Shown here one piece after another: positions 8,682 through 17,436 of a stretch of 64,000 bases of DNA. Source of the DNA: Sutterella wadsworthensis (GTDB lineage Bacteria > Pseudomonadota > Gammaproteobacteria > Burkholderiales > Burkholderiaceae_F). Where the stretch lies: NCBI RefSeq assembly GCF_003315195.1, contig NZ_QNRV01000001.1, positions 1 through 64,000 on the forward strand, read 5' to 3'. Each line of letters begins with the position of its first letter. The stretch's first letter is position 1. Made by a program: the position numbers and the translations under genes. The notes below the pieces were generated by a model. It worked only from the letters and a program-made list of their open reading frames with translations. It made no database searches and was not told where the DNA came from.

Positions 8682-9074
8682 ATGAGAACGACCTCCATCA
8701 TTACGCTCGCAGCTGCGGCTGCAGTGCTCATGATGCTCTCTCCGGCGCCCGAGGTTCAGGCCGCTGAGACCATGAAGCCCGAACAATGCCTCATGTGTCA
8801 CGGCGGCAGCTTTGACGCCCTGAGAGAGCAGACAAAGAACTGGAAGGATGAATTTGGATCACCTGTCCAGCCCCATCAGTACCTTGACCCTAATGCCGCT
8901 AATCCGCATGCCGGCGCAAAGGTTGTGCCGGAGTGCACGGGCTGCCATCAGGCTCACCCGATTCCGGTTCCCAAGGACTTCAAACCCGAACCCGCCTCAC
9001 TGTCGATGTGCTACGGGTGCCATCATATGGAGAATTTCCAAAAGTGCAGCGATGCAGGCTGCCACGAAAAATAA
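8682..9074 (+). CDS. Periplasmic tetrahaem cytochrome c, electron donor to the flavoprotein
   Basis: 130 residues with a Sec signal peptide (hydrophobic about 5-20, cleavage near V-Q-A-A). Four haem sites are visible: C-L-M-C-H (36-40), C-T-G-C-H (85-89), C-Y-G-C-H (110-114) and a longer C-x4-C-H at 122-128. Extra histidines (H65, H76, H92, H115) can serve as distal ligands. It resembles the haem domain of Shewanella flavocytochrome c3, here split from the flavin domain. Being in one operon with the reductase and followed by a terminator, it most likely relays electrons from a membrane quinol dehydrogenase that is not in this window. Confidence 0.92.
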   Translation: MRTTSIITLAAAAAVLMMLSPAPEVQAAETMKPEQCLMCHGGSFDALREQTKNWKDEFGSPVQPHQYLDPNAANPHAGAKVVPECTGCHQAHPIPVPKDFKPEPASLSMCYGCHHMENFQKCSDAGCHEK

Positions 9075-9102
9075 TGTGAAGATGGTCTCTCTTCGCTCCT
9101 GG

Positions 9103-9143
9103 CAGTCCGGTTTGCTGCGTCCGCAGCAGCCGGACTGTTTTTT
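9103..9143 (+). terminator. Rho-independent terminator of the reductase-cytochrome operon
   Basis: CAGTCCGG pairs with CCGGACTG around an inner TGCTGCG/CGCAGCA stem and is followed by six T. It lies 28 bases after the cytochrome stop and closes the two-gene operon. Confidence 0.9.
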
Positions 9144-9162
9144 GGGAAGCGGTGTGAATGGC

Positions 9163-10296
9163 TCACAAGAGCGTGAGGAGCCGCGAAAGCACGCGCACGC
9201 GCGGCTCAATAGTCAGGATGAGCAGGTATTCATTGGCGGAGTGAAAGCCCCCGCCCGCAGGACCTGCGCCGTCAATCACCGGCGTACCGGCAGCAGCTAT
9301 GCGGTTGGCGTCCGAACCGCCGCCTGCGTCCGCCCATTGGGCTTCAAAGCCTTCCAAACGTGCAGCTTCATTCACGAGCTCAATGAGCGGGCGGTTCTTT
9401 TCGGAATAAGGCATTGCCGGTGTAAGCGACAGCCGTTTGGCTTCGACGTGAATGCCGTCGACGCAGCTCCTTCGTGCAAGGGCTTGGATGGCGTCATCAA
9501 TCGCTTGACCGTCTTCATCCCGGTAGCATCGGCGGTCAATCGTGAGCTTACAGAGGTCCGGCACGGTGTTGCATACCGTGCCGCCGTGAATGACGCCGAC
9601 ATTGACCGAGGTGCCTTTGCCGCTGTAATCCTGAAGCTGATTGACTTCGAGCGTGAAGCGAGCGGCGGCCAATATGGCCGAACGTCCGTCCTGCGGATTA
9701 TTGCCGGCATGAGCAGCGACGCCGCGGAAGACGACTTCCCAAACAGCACGGCCTTTGCGCGAACGCACAAAGGCCCCGTTCGGCCGCCCCGGTTCGCATA
9801 CCACGGCGAGCCGGCTCTTTTGGGCAAGCGACGAGAGCCAAGCGCCAGAGGATACCGAGCTTATTTCCTCATCGGGATTGTAGGCCACGGCAATAGAGAG
9901 TCGATTGAGGTCTTGGGGCCGGGCATTTTTGAGCGCATGAAAAATGGCAACGACGCCAGCCTTGCAGTCAGCGCACCCCGCGCCGGAGATGCGTTCTTTG
10001 TCAACGGTGAAAGGCCGCAGGGCGGCAGTGCCGTCCGGATAGACCGTGTCGAGGTGCGCATTGAAGAGAACGTCATAATGGTCGGCATTGGGCTGATTGA
10101 CGGCAAAGAGTCCTCGGCCGGCTTGGCTGCCAAGATCAACAAGCTCAGCAGCAAAACCAATCGCATCGAAGCGGCGTTTCATGATTTCTGCGGCTCTAGT
10201 GACGCCGGTGCAGTTGCTGCTGCCGCAGTCAAGATCGACGACTTCCTGAAGATCGCGAAGATAGTCATTTAAACAAAACATCTGCGTAGTTCCCAT
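9163..10296 (-). CDS. M20-family metallopeptidase (glutamate carboxypeptidase-like)
   Basis: Zinc hydrolase of the M20 type, which removes C-terminal residues from small peptides or hydrolyses N-acyl amino acids. Metal and catalytic motifs are in order: N-A-H-L-D-T-V, the bridging D in G-C-A-D-C-K-A-G, catalytic E-E in N-P-D-E-E-I-S, C-E-P-G-R, and the final zinc histidine in G-G-G-F-H-S-A-N-E. The ATG at 10296 gives 377 residues; the open frame extends 58 codons further without homology, so the later start is preferred. No signal peptide is seen. It reads toward the reductase operon. Carboxypeptidase G2-like specificity is likely but unproven. Confidence 0.88.
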   Translation of the reverse strand: MGTTQMFCLNDYLRDLQEVVDLDCGSSNCTGVTRAAEIMKRRFDAIGFAAELVDLGSQAGRGLFAVNQPNADHYDVLFNAHLDTVYPDGTAALRPFTVDKERISGAGCADCKAGVVAIFHALKNARPQDLNRLSIAVAYNPDEEISSVSSGAWLSSLAQKSRLAVVCEPGRPNGAFVRSRKGRAVWEVVFRGVAAHAGNNPQDGRSAILAAARFTLEVNQLQDYSGKGTSVNVGVIHGGTVCNTVPDLCKLTIDRRCYRDEDGQAIDDAIQALARRSCVDGIHVEAKRLSLTPAMPYSEKNRPLIELVNEAARLEGFEAQWADAGGGSDANRIAAAGTPVIDGAGPAGGGFHSANEYLLILTIEPRVRVLSRLLTLL

Positions 10297-10368
10297 GATG
10301 AAATGACCTGCTGACCGGTTTTCCTCCATAAACGCTCTGAGATTCTCGAGCGGCAGAGCTCTTGCAGT

Positions 10369-10413
10369 CAAAAGGGCGTGTCTGTCATGCAGTGCATGAT
10401 AGGCACGCCCTTC
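10369..10413 (-). terminator. Terminator downstream of the copper ATPase gene
   Basis: On the minus strand AAGGGCGTG and CACGCCCTT pair, with an inner near-palindrome around GCATG. The stem is followed by T residues. It lies 20 bases after the ATPase stop. Confidence 0.8.
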
Positions 10414-10432
10414 AATTGAGCTGCGGGAGGCG

Positions 10433-10645
10433 TTATTCAATGCCCGTGACTTTGAAGCCCGCTCCTTCAACGGTTGCTCGGAGCATGTCGTCGGTTACGA
10501 AAAGATCGGCGTCGACTCGGGCCTCCTGCTTTTTAAGGCTCACTTCAACGGCATCAATGCCGGGCAGTGCCTTGAGGGCTTTTTCGACGGACTGAGTGCA
10601 GTGTCCGCAGTGCATGCCTTCGATATGAATGATTTTTTGAGCCAT
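10433..10645 (-). CDS. Possible internal start producing a free 70-aa CopZ-like chaperone
   Basis: Inside copA, in frame, a methionine (M-A-Q-K-I-I-H-I-E-G) begins exactly at the C-terminal HMA domain. It is preceded by AAGGA on the minus strand (10653-10657) with seven bases of spacing, an ideal ribosome binding site. Translation from here would yield a complete CopZ-like copper chaperone of normal length. The arrangement looks like an ancestral copA-copZ pair whose stop codon was lost. Whether the short product is made is not visible from sequence. Confidence 0.5.
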   Translation of the reverse strand: MAQKIIHIEGMHCGHCTQSVEKALKALPGIDAVEVSLKKQEARVDADLFVTDDMLRATVEGAGFKVTGIE

Positions 10646-13039
10646 TTGTTTTTCCTTGTGAGAGGGTTCAGCTGGTTGGGCTGCTGCTAAAGGAGCCGCA
10701 TCGGCATCTGTTTCAAGCTTAGGCTTAAAAAAGCGCAGACGCAGCGCATTGGAGACAACGGAGAAGGATGAAAGGCTCATGGCCGCCGCAGCGATCATCG
10801 GCGAGAGCGTGAGGCCCTGCGAAGCAAAGACGCCGGCGGCAATCGGGATGCCGATCAGGTTGTAGATGAATGCCCAGAAGAGATTTTCGCGAATATTGCG
10901 CATAACGGCGCGTGAGAGCTCAACGGCTGCGGGCACGTCACCGAGGCGGCTGCGCATGAGAACCAGATCAGCCGAGGCAATAGCGACGTCAGTGCCTGCG
11001 CCGATGGCTGCGCCGACATCCGCGCGGGCCAGTGCCGGTGCGTCGTTGACGCCGTCTCCGACCATTAGAACGCGCTTGTCCATTGCCTGCAGACGAGCAA
11101 TCTCATTGGCCTTCCCCGAAGGCAGAACGCCGGCGATGACGCGGTCAATCCCGGCACGCTTTGCGACGGCATTCGCTGTCGTTTGATTGTCGCCGGTGAG
11201 AAGCGTGACTTCGATGCCGAGTTTTTTCAGCGCAGCAATGGCTGCAGCTGAATCCGGTTTGATGGGGTCGGCCAGCCCAAGGAGACCGAGCAGCATCCCA
11301 GGGGCATCTTCCTGCGGCGCCTGTCCGATGAAAAGCGGTGTTTCGCCCGATTCGGCTGACTGTTGTGCCGCTGCGGCGATTGCCGGCGGCGGCGTCAGGC
11401 CAAAAGCCTCGACCATTCGGGCGTTGCCGGCAAAGTAAAGTTTCTTGCCGATTTTGGCGGCAATGCCTTGGCCGGCAGTTTGCTCGAACTCGCTGATGGG
11501 CTGCGTCGGAAGGTTCTTTTCTTTCGCGGCGGCTACTACGGCAGAGGCGAGCGGATGTTCGGAAGCGCTTTCGAGCGAAGCGGCAATCATGAGGAGCGGC
11601 GTCTCCAGTCCGGCCGCAGCCGGTGCAATACGGACGACCTGAGGCTTTCCGGCCGTGACAGTGCCTGTTTTATCGAGGACCGCACAGTCGATCTTGCCGA
11701 GCAGTTCAAGCGCTTCAGCACTCTTAAAGAGAATGCCTCGGCGAGCGCCGCGGCCAGTGCCCACCATGATGGCAGTCGGCGTGGCGAGGCCGAGCGCGCA
11801 GGGGCAGGAAATGACGAGGACGGAGATGGCGCACGTGAGCGCGAAGGAGAAGTCGCGTCCAAGGAAGAGCCACACGACAAGCGTGAGGAGGGCAATGCCG
11901 ATCACTACGGGAACGAAAACGCCGCTCACGCGGTCAGCGAGGCGTGCAATCGGGGCCTTTGACGATGTGGCTTCATCAACGAGCTTGATGATTTGCGCGA
12001 GTGCTGTATCGTCGCCCACGCGGAGCGCTTTCATGACAAATCGGCCGCTCGAAACCAAGGTGGCGCCGGTGAGCGCATCGCCGGGCTTCTTTTCAACGGG
12101 AATGCTCTCGCCCGTCATGGCGGATTCGTCAACCGAACCAGTACCTTCCGTTACGATGCCGTCGACCGGAATGGATGCGCCGGTTTTGAGCACGACCAGG
12201 TCGCCCGCCGCAACCGCCTCGCGGGCGACGGTCACTTCCTTGCCGTCGCGAAGCACCACGGCTGTTTTGGGGGCAAGAGCAGCAAGTTTTTCAATCGCAT
12301 CCGTCGTACGGCCCTTGGCGCGTGCTTCAAGCCACTTGCCCACGGTGATGAGCGTGACGATCATGGCTGCGCCTTCAAAATAAAGGCCGTGGGCAAGATG
12401 AAGCGCATGATCGATCTGACCGGCTCCGGCCCAATAGGACGCTTCAGCAAGCACCCAGACGCCGTATATGAAGGCGGCGCCTGCGCCTACTGCAATGAGC
12501 GAGTCCATTGACGGGGCACGGTGGCAGAGCGCACGGAAGCCGCGCACGAAGAAGACGCGGTTGAGAAAGAGGGGCGGCAGCGAGAGGACGAGCTGCAAAA
12601 CGCCGCGCAGGAGCCCGGATTCATGGCTGCCGAGCCAGTCCGGCATGGGCAGTCCCATCATGCTGCCCATGCTGACGTACATGAGGAGCACGAGGAACAT
12701 AATGGAGTAAATGAGGCGAGTTTTCACCTCAGCAGCCTCGGCGGCAACTGTTTCCGCACGGCTCGGGACAGCGGAAGCATTTTTAGCGCCTGGATCCGTG
12801 CGCTGAGCGCCGTAGCCGGCTTCAGAAACGGCTGCCTCGATGGCCTGCGTGAGCTCGTTGGCCTGCGATGCGTCTTTGGGCGTCACCTCCATGGTGTTTT
12901 TGAGCAGGTTGACGGCAACATTTTCTACACCGTCGAGCCCGGATACGACTTTCTCAACTCTGGCCTGACATGCAGCACAGCTCATGCCGGTGACGTTGAA
13001 GTGCATGCGGCAGACGGGATTTGCGTCTTGGGTGGTCAT
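10433..13039 (-). CDS. copA: Copper-exporting P1B ATPase with CopZ-like domain fused at the C-terminus
   Basis: 868 residues. An N-terminal HMA domain carries G-M-S-C-A-A-C (18-24). The pump core has the copper motif S-C-P-C-A-L-G-L-A-T-P, the phosphorylated aspartate in D-K-T-G-T, and G-D-G-V-N-D-A-P-A. A second HMA domain, G-M-H-C-G-H-C (808-814), lies at the extreme C-terminus after a short charged linker, an unusual place. The function is ATP-driven Cu(I) export across the inner membrane. ATG at 13039 is preferred over a TTG six bases upstream. An 11-bp palindrome GAAGCAGCTTC at 13135-13145 could be an operator but does not fit a CueR site well. No merR-type regulator is adjacent. Confidence 0.93.
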   Translation of the reverse strand: MTTQDANPVCRMHFNVTGMSCAACQARVEKVVSGLDGVENVAVNLLKNTMEVTPKDASQANELTQAIEAAVSEAGYGAQRTDPGAKNASAVPSRAETVAAEAAEVKTRLIYSIMFLVLLMYVSMGSMMGLPMPDWLGSHESGLLRGVLQLVLSLPPLFLNRVFFVRGFRALCHRAPSMDSLIAVGAGAAFIYGVWVLAEASYWAGAGQIDHALHLAHGLYFEGAAMIVTLITVGKWLEARAKGRTTDAIEKLAALAPKTAVVLRDGKEVTVAREAVAAGDLVVLKTGASIPVDGIVTEGTGSVDESAMTGESIPVEKKPGDALTGATLVSSGRFVMKALRVGDDTALAQIIKLVDEATSSKAPIARLADRVSGVFVPVVIGIALLTLVVWLFLGRDFSFALTCAISVLVISCPCALGLATPTAIMVGTGRGARRGILFKSAEALELLGKIDCAVLDKTGTVTAGKPQVVRIAPAAAGLETPLLMIAASLESASEHPLASAVVAAAKEKNLPTQPISEFEQTAGQGIAAKIGKKLYFAGNARMVEAFGLTPPPAIAAAAQQSAESGETPLFIGQAPQEDAPGMLLGLLGLADPIKPDSAAAIAALKKLGIEVTLLTGDNQTTANAVAKRAGIDRVIAGVLPSGKANEIARLQAMDKRVLMVGDGVNDAPALARADVGAAIGAGTDVAIASADLVLMRSRLGDVPAAVELSRAVMRNIRENLFWAFIYNLIGIPIAAGVFASQGLTLSPMIAAAAMSLSSFSVVSNALRLRFFKPKLETDADAAPLAAAQPAEPSHKEKQMAQKIIHIEGMHCGHCTQSVEKALKALPGIDAVEVSLKKQEARVDADLFVTDDMLRATVEGAGFKVTGIE

Positions 13040-13226
13040 TGACAATGTCCAAATGGATGCGGGAGGTACGAACTCTGCACGTCAGTACGGTGGTTCGCGA
13101 CTCCAAGTGATGATTGGTTCGTATGCTAAACCTTGAAGCAGCTTCTGACTTAATACTTTAGAAGGGCAGCGCATCATCCATTATGGGCGGGCGGCATCTT
13201 TACCCTGCTGAGCGGAGGCGGCAGTT

Positions 13227-14600
13227 TCAGAGGCTGAATGGCTCAGGTTCCGCCAGGCGGATGGGATTTCCGTTTTGCGGATCCGGAAAGATGATTTCGG
13301 CGGCATGCAGCAAAAGCGGAGTTTCCGGCCGATCGACCAAGAGCCCCGGCCGGCTGTAGTAAGGATCGCCGGCAATGGGGGCATTGAGGCCGAGCGTCGG
13401 ATGGGCGGCATGGAGCCGAAGCTGATGCGTGCGGCCTGTGAGCGGCAGAAAGTCGACCAGCGTACGTCCGTTTTTTTCACTCAGCCGCCGCCACTGCGTG
13501 CGCGCCTCGCGCCCGCCCAGAGCGGCAATCTGCCGCAGCCGGTCGAGCGGATGTGTGGTGATGGGAAAGTCAATCAGGCCGCATTCGGCAGGAAGCCTTC
13601 CCTCCAGCACGGCTCGATAGCGTTTTTCGACGCGCCCTTCACGAAAGGCAGCCATCAGTGATCGAATGCCTTCGGGTGTTTTGCCGTACAGCAGGATTCC
13701 GGAGGTGTCCATATCGAGACGATGGACGGCTGTGAGGGACGTGCCCGTCATTTCGGAAGCTATGGTTAAGGCATTCGGAAGTCCGCCGGTGCCCGGAACG
13801 GAGAGCAGCCCGGAAGGTTTGAATACCGCGATAAAGTCGCGGTGTTCGAGCAGGATGCGCGGCCGAAGGGACTGCGTGACGAGTGAGTTGACTCTTGGAT
13901 CGCTTGCAAAGGGGATGCCTTCCAAAAGGAATTCCACCAAGGGCTTGGTCGTTGTTTTGGGGGAGAGCGCCATGCCGTCCCATTTGACGTCGTATATGGG
14001 GGCGCTGCCGCGCCACCATTCCATGCTGGCGAGCGCAGTGAGTTTTTTGCCGGCAGCTCGCGCCTGAGCTGCGGCGAGCAGGTTGGCCGCCAACGGCGAC
14101 TCGACGGCATCGAGGAGCGCGCGGTTCCAGTGTTCGAATGTGAGGTTGAGCCCGGCAGCGCCGCCGCGGGCGATTTTGGGCGGCCGTCTGGCCCGGTCGC
14201 TCTCGGCAAACGCCAAAAGAGAGGTACGGGTTCCCGCCATCGTCAGGATTTCCACAGAGCGGGCAGCTTCTTCAAAGGCGCCGCAGGATGTTTTTCCGGC
14301 AATGCGGTCGGCCATCGGCAGCGCTTCGTTTGGGAGCGGCAATACAAAATCGGCCGGAGACTGAGAAGCGATGAGGAGGATTGACTGCTGAGCCGGGTCG
14401 TCATTTTCTGCTCGGCAGACCAGTACATTCCGACGGCCGGGAGCGTCGCTGAAAAGCGCTGCGTCTTCGGCGAGCTGACGGGCTTTCAAAGCAATTGGCA
14501 GAGGCGCGCCGTGCCATGGAGAAGGAAAGTACTCAGCTGAGGCGGCGCCGGATGATTCCGTAAAAAGTTCGGAGAGCGGAAGGGAAAGCAGGCGCGGCAT
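13227..14600 (-). CDS. RluA-family RNA pseudouridine synthase with long N-terminal extension
   Basis: 457 residues. The catalytic domain (about 230-450) has the RluA signature H-R-L-D-M-D-T-S-G with the essential aspartate, followed by K-R-Y-R-A-V-L-E-G and G-R-T-H-Q-L-R-L-H-A. These enzymes convert specific uridines in rRNA or tRNA to pseudouridine. About 220 N-terminal residues precede the catalytic domain, including a segment (E-W-W-R-G-S-A-P) just before it; this extension also occurs in a larger subgroup of the family. Which RNA site is modified cannot be told. It stands alone, upstream of copA on the same strand but about 190 bases away. Confidence 0.88.
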   Translation of the reverse strand: MPRLLSLPLSELFTESSGAASAEYFPSPWHGAPLPIALKARQLAEDAALFSDAPGRRNVLVCRAENDDPAQQSILLIASQSPADFVLPLPNEALPMADRIAGKTSCGAFEEAARSVEILTMAGTRTSLLAFAESDRARRPPKIARGGAAGLNLTFEHWNRALLDAVESPLAANLLAAAQARAAGKKLTALASMEWWRGSAPIYDVKWDGMALSPKTTTKPLVEFLLEGIPFASDPRVNSLVTQSLRPRILLEHRDFIAVFKPSGLLSVPGTGGLPNALTIASEMTGTSLTAVHRLDMDTSGILLYGKTPEGIRSLMAAFREGRVEKRYRAVLEGRLPAECGLIDFPITTHPLDRLRQIAALGGREARTQWRRLSEKNGRTLVDFLPLTGRTHQLRLHAAHPTLGLNAPIAGDPYYSRPGLLVDRPETPLLLHAAEIIFPDPQNGNPIRLAEPEPFSL

Positions 14601-14894
14601 GACGACATTCTCCGTTGCAGCAACTCCCGTGCGCAGGGCCTTAGGCCTTATTCGGGCGTTCTTGCGGGCACAAACGCAGGCATTCTACACAAGGCGCCGA
14701 ATACATTCGGACAACGGGATGGGGCAGAGAGCCTGCGCTAATCCTTACATCATTCTCACGCTGCCGAACATTACCCATTCAAGATCGTCTGGGGCAGTTG
14801 CTTCCGGGTCCGCATCCCGGTACGATGGCTGAGTTTAGGTATTTGTGACTAGATCCCTCACGGCACGCTGCAGTTTGCACATTAAAAAGTATTT

Positions 14895-16277
14895 ATGAAG
14901 ATATCTGAAGCAGTAGCGGATTCAAACAAGAGAAACGAGTCGCGGCAGCTTATGTCTATTGCGCTTCCGCTCATGATGGGGCTGGCGCTCGAGCAGCTGA
15001 TCGGCATGACAGACGTGCTTTTTCTCGGACGTTACGGCGAAGCGGAGCTTGCTGCCGCCGGCGTAGCGGGCATCTATGTGATGCTCGTGATGATGCTGGG
15101 GTTAGGTTATACGGTGGGTTCGCAGTCGCTGATGTCGCGCGCAAACGGCGCCGGCCGCGCTGAGGAGGTGGGGGCGATTTTTCGCCAGAGTGCGATTTTC
15201 ATGACGGCCTGCGGTTTTGTCATCATGCTTGCGAGCTGGTTCCTGATCGGCCCGATGTTCGAGCGTTTCATTGCCGCTGATGCCGTTCGCAAGGCAGCAG
15301 ACGATTATGTTTTCTGGCGTTTGGCCGGGCTGCCGTTTGCTTATGTCGGACTGCTGGCGCGAGCGTACTTCGTTGCCGTGATGCACACCCGGGTGATTAC
15401 GTCGGCATCTATTGTGATGGTGCTCGTCAACTGCGGCTTAAATTCGCTGCTTATCTTTGGGCTGGGTCCTTTCCCCGAACTTGGCATCGCCGGCGCAGCG
15501 ATCGCCTCTGCAGTCAGTGAACTGGCGGCACTGGCAGTGTATTTTCTGGAATTCCTGCGGCACAGCGCCTCTTCGAAGCTCTTGGAGGTGAGCAAGCACC
15601 TTTGGCGCCTTGACTGGCTCCTTCAGCACCGAATTTTTATGTTAAGCCGCTGGCTGATGCTCCAAGAAGCGATGGCCTTCGGCGTTTGGCTCTATTTTTT
15701 CATTGTGGTGGAAAATGCCGGCGGCGAGCGCGCATTGGCGCTTTCCAATATTGTGCGGCAGCTCGGTGCAGTTCTTTTTCTCTTTGTGCACGCATTCGGC
15801 TCCGCGGCTGGAACGATCGCTGCTAACTATGCCGGGGCAGGAAAGCCTGAATGGATTCGTCCAATGGCGTCATTGGCGCTGCGGCTTTGTGCTTTAGTGC
15901 TGCTGCCGTTCTTTTTGTGTTTTGCGCTTTTCCCCTCGCTGGTACTCGGTATCCTCACCGATCTTCCAGAAGTGATTTCCGATGCTAAGCCATCCTTTTA
16001 TGTGATGGTGCTCGCTTATGCATTGACAACCCCCGCCTATCTTTATTTCTTTGTGATTGGTGCGCTCGGCTTTGCCAAGGAGAGTTTCAGGATGACGGTC
16101 ACGGCGGTTGCGGCTTACGGCGTCTATATCGCCGTCCTGAATTTGTTCACGCCGCCGACGGCAGTCTATTGGACGGCGGATATAGTGTACGGTCTGACGC
16201 TTTGGCTGGGGGTGACAGTGGTTTGGCGTCGGGCTCGAGCAGCGGGCTTTCGCAGCGCAGCGGCCGATGGGTTCTGA
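14895..16277 (+). CDS. MATE-family multidrug efflux transporter
   Basis: 460 residues, almost entirely hydrophobic with about twelve predicted helices. The start (M-S-I-A-L-P-L-M-M-G and Q-L-I-G-M-T-D-V-L-F-L-G-R-Y-G) matches the NorM/DinF type of Na+ or H+ driven exporters. The second half repeats the pattern. It is monocistronic, with about 290 bases of unremarkable DNA before it. The ribosome binding site is weak, and the substrate is unknown. Confidence 0.88.
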   Translation: MKISEAVADSNKRNESRQLMSIALPLMMGLALEQLIGMTDVLFLGRYGEAELAAAGVAGIYVMLVMMLGLGYTVGSQSLMSRANGAGRAEEVGAIFRQSAIFMTACGFVIMLASWFLIGPMFERFIAADAVRKAADDYVFWRLAGLPFAYVGLLARAYFVAVMHTRVITSASIVMVLVNCGLNSLLIFGLGPFPELGIAGAAIASAVSELAALAVYFLEFLRHSASSKLLEVSKHLWRLDWLLQHRIFMLSRWLMLQEAMAFGVWLYFFIVVENAGGERALALSNIVRQLGAVLFLFVHAFGSAAGTIAANYAGAGKPEWIRPMASLALRLCALVLLPFFLCFALFPSLVLGILTDLPEVISDAKPSFYVMVLAYALTTPAYLYFFVIGALGFAKESFRMTVTAVAAYGVYIAVLNLFTPPTAVYWTADIVYGLTLWLGVTVVWRRARAAGFRSAAADGF

Positions 16278-16776
16278 TGCGGCTGAGGCGAAGCGTTGGC
16301 TGCGCACAACGTCCGTCAACAGGCATCGTTAACCTGCAGACGATGAATTTTTACATTCTTTCATCTAATTGTTTTCATCGACGGCGCTCCTGTTTTTCGT
16401 CCGTCACAGCGGCTGATGCGAAGTTTGAATGAGGCCGGCTGAGCAAAAAGCAGGGTACTTCTACTTCGTTGATTTTCTTACATCCGTCCAATCGAAACCG
16501 TGTTGAGTTTTGAGACAAATCCTGTCGCATTTGTTTGCTGGCAGCCGATTTTGCCCGTTGGTTTATTCAAGCAAACAGCATGATGATGCGTTTTGTCGGC
16601 TATCGAGCGAATGAATATTTTCCTGTAGGGCCCTCCGCAAATCGTTTTTTCTTGGCTATAGTGTGCCTCACCTGTCGCAGTGGTTGATTCTGGCCTCTGT
16701 GGAAAGGCATATTTATCCTAAGGTCGCCGCGACGGGAATTGTTCCCGCACGGGAATCCATATCAAGGAGAGCATCC
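16278..16776. other. 500-bp intergenic region upstream of the HU gene
   Basis: More AT-rich than the flanking genes and without a credible reading frame. TATAGT at 16657-16662 is a plausible -10 element for the HU gene, but no good -35 is found at the right distance. GGGAATTGTTCCC (16734-16746) is a perfect 6-bp inverted repeat just before the HU ribosome binding site. Confidence 0.4.
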
Positions 16777-17052
16777 ATGAATAAGACCGAACTGACCGCC
16801 GCTGTTGCTCAGAAGGCTGGTTTGTCCAAGTCCGACGCCGCCAAAGTCCTCGGCGCCTTCTTCGAAACTGTCTCTGAAGAACTCAGCAAGGGGCAGGCTG
16901 TTCAGATCATCGGCTTCGGCAACTTCGAAGTGGCCGACTACAAGGCTCGTACCGGCCGCAATCCCCAGACGGGCGCAGTGCTCGAAATCCCGGCTGGCAA
17001 GCGTCCGAAGTTCACCGCAGGCTCTGCGCTGAAGAAGGCTGTCGCCGGCTGA
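16777..17052 (+). CDS. hup: DNA-binding protein HU
   Basis: 91 residues with the complete HU fold: M-N-K-T-E-L at the start, the F-G-N-F-E-V strand, the DNA-clasping arm with R-T-G-R-N-P-Q-T-G, and a final K-F-T-A-G-S-A-L-K-K-A-V. HU bends and compacts DNA as a dimer. The ATG follows AAGGAGA with good spacing; an upstream in-frame start would add 38 unrelated residues. A strong terminator follows at once. Codon use is biased, as in highly expressed genes. Confidence 0.97.
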   Translation: MNKTELTAAVAQKAGLSKSDAAKVLGAFFETVSEELSKGQAVQIIGFGNFEVADYKARTGRNPQTGAVLEIPAGKRPKFTAGSALKKAVAG

Positions 17053-17073
17053 TCATTGCTTAATCGCAAGCGT

Positions 17074-17117
17074 AAGCACGCACCTGCATCTGAAAAGCAG
17101 GGAGCGTGCTTTTTTTT
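17074..17117 (+). terminator. Terminator of the HU gene
   Basis: AAGCACGC pairs with GCGTGCTT, an inner CCTGC/GCAGG pair extends the stem, and eight T follow. It starts 22 bases after the stop. Confidence 0.92.
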
Positions 17118-17227
17118 ATCCTGCGTGCGAAAAGGACTGTGTCATCCCGTTTATACGTGATGCATGGAAGCCTAAAATCCTTTACAAATCGTGAGATCTT
17201 TGACCTGGAAGTAGTCGCCTATGCACT

Positions 17228-17433
17228 AAACCGCGGTTTGGTTGTTCCAGAGCTTCTTAGGATCAAAAGACAGCCGTAAGGCTGTTGGTCCCCGGAGGGG
17301 CTTGAAATGAGAATGGTGGAAACCCAATGGGAGTGTGCGGCTTGAAAGAAACTTGCCGCGGACTGATCGGAGGGATGCGGCCGCGCATGCTCAATTGAAG
17401 CCCCATTGCCGCATTCCCAACAAGGACGCTTAA
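17228..17433 (+). promoter_or_regulatory. Structured leader upstream of dctA
   Basis: The region begins with the perfect palindrome AAACCGCGGTTT (17228-17239), a plausible operator. It then holds CAGCC-GTAA-GGCTG, a stem capped by a GNRA tetraloop, and CCCC-GGA-GGGG. GGGGCTT (17297-17303) can pair with AAGCCCC (17397-17403), and TGGGAGTGTGCGG with CCGCATTCCCA, so the same stretch could adopt alternative folds. No named riboswitch fits. A short reading frame lies inside. Confidence 0.4.
17307..17345 (+). CDS. Candidate 12-aa leader peptide upstream of dctA
   Basis: The frame M-R-M-V-E-T-Q-W-E-C-A-A is preceded by GGAGGGG (17294-17300) six bases before its ATG, a better ribosome binding site than that of many genes here. 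It lies within the potentially alternative RNA folds of the dctA leader. There is no run of one amino acid, so simple attenuation by amino-acid starvation is not obvious. Too short to be certain it is translated. Confidence 0.35.
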   Translation: MRMVETQWECAA

Positions 17434-17436
17434 GTG

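Noticed and set aside
8848-10272. 474-codon frame opposite the M20 peptidase
   Set aside because: It overlaps the cytochrome and runs antisense through a gene with complete catalytic motifs. No ribosome binding site or homology was seen.
10433-13039. E. coli-type programmed frameshift in copA
   Set aside because: I saw no slippery heptamer with a pseudoknot near the first HMA domain. The C-terminal in-frame start explains a short product better.
13135-13145. CueR operator before copA
   Set aside because: GAAGCAGCTTC is palindromic, but it does not have the spacing and CCTT/AAGG arms of known CueR sites.
14601-14894. 77-codon frame between the pseudouridine synthase and MATE genes
   Set aside because: It has no ribosome binding site and no similarity. 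The region looks like plain promoter DNA.
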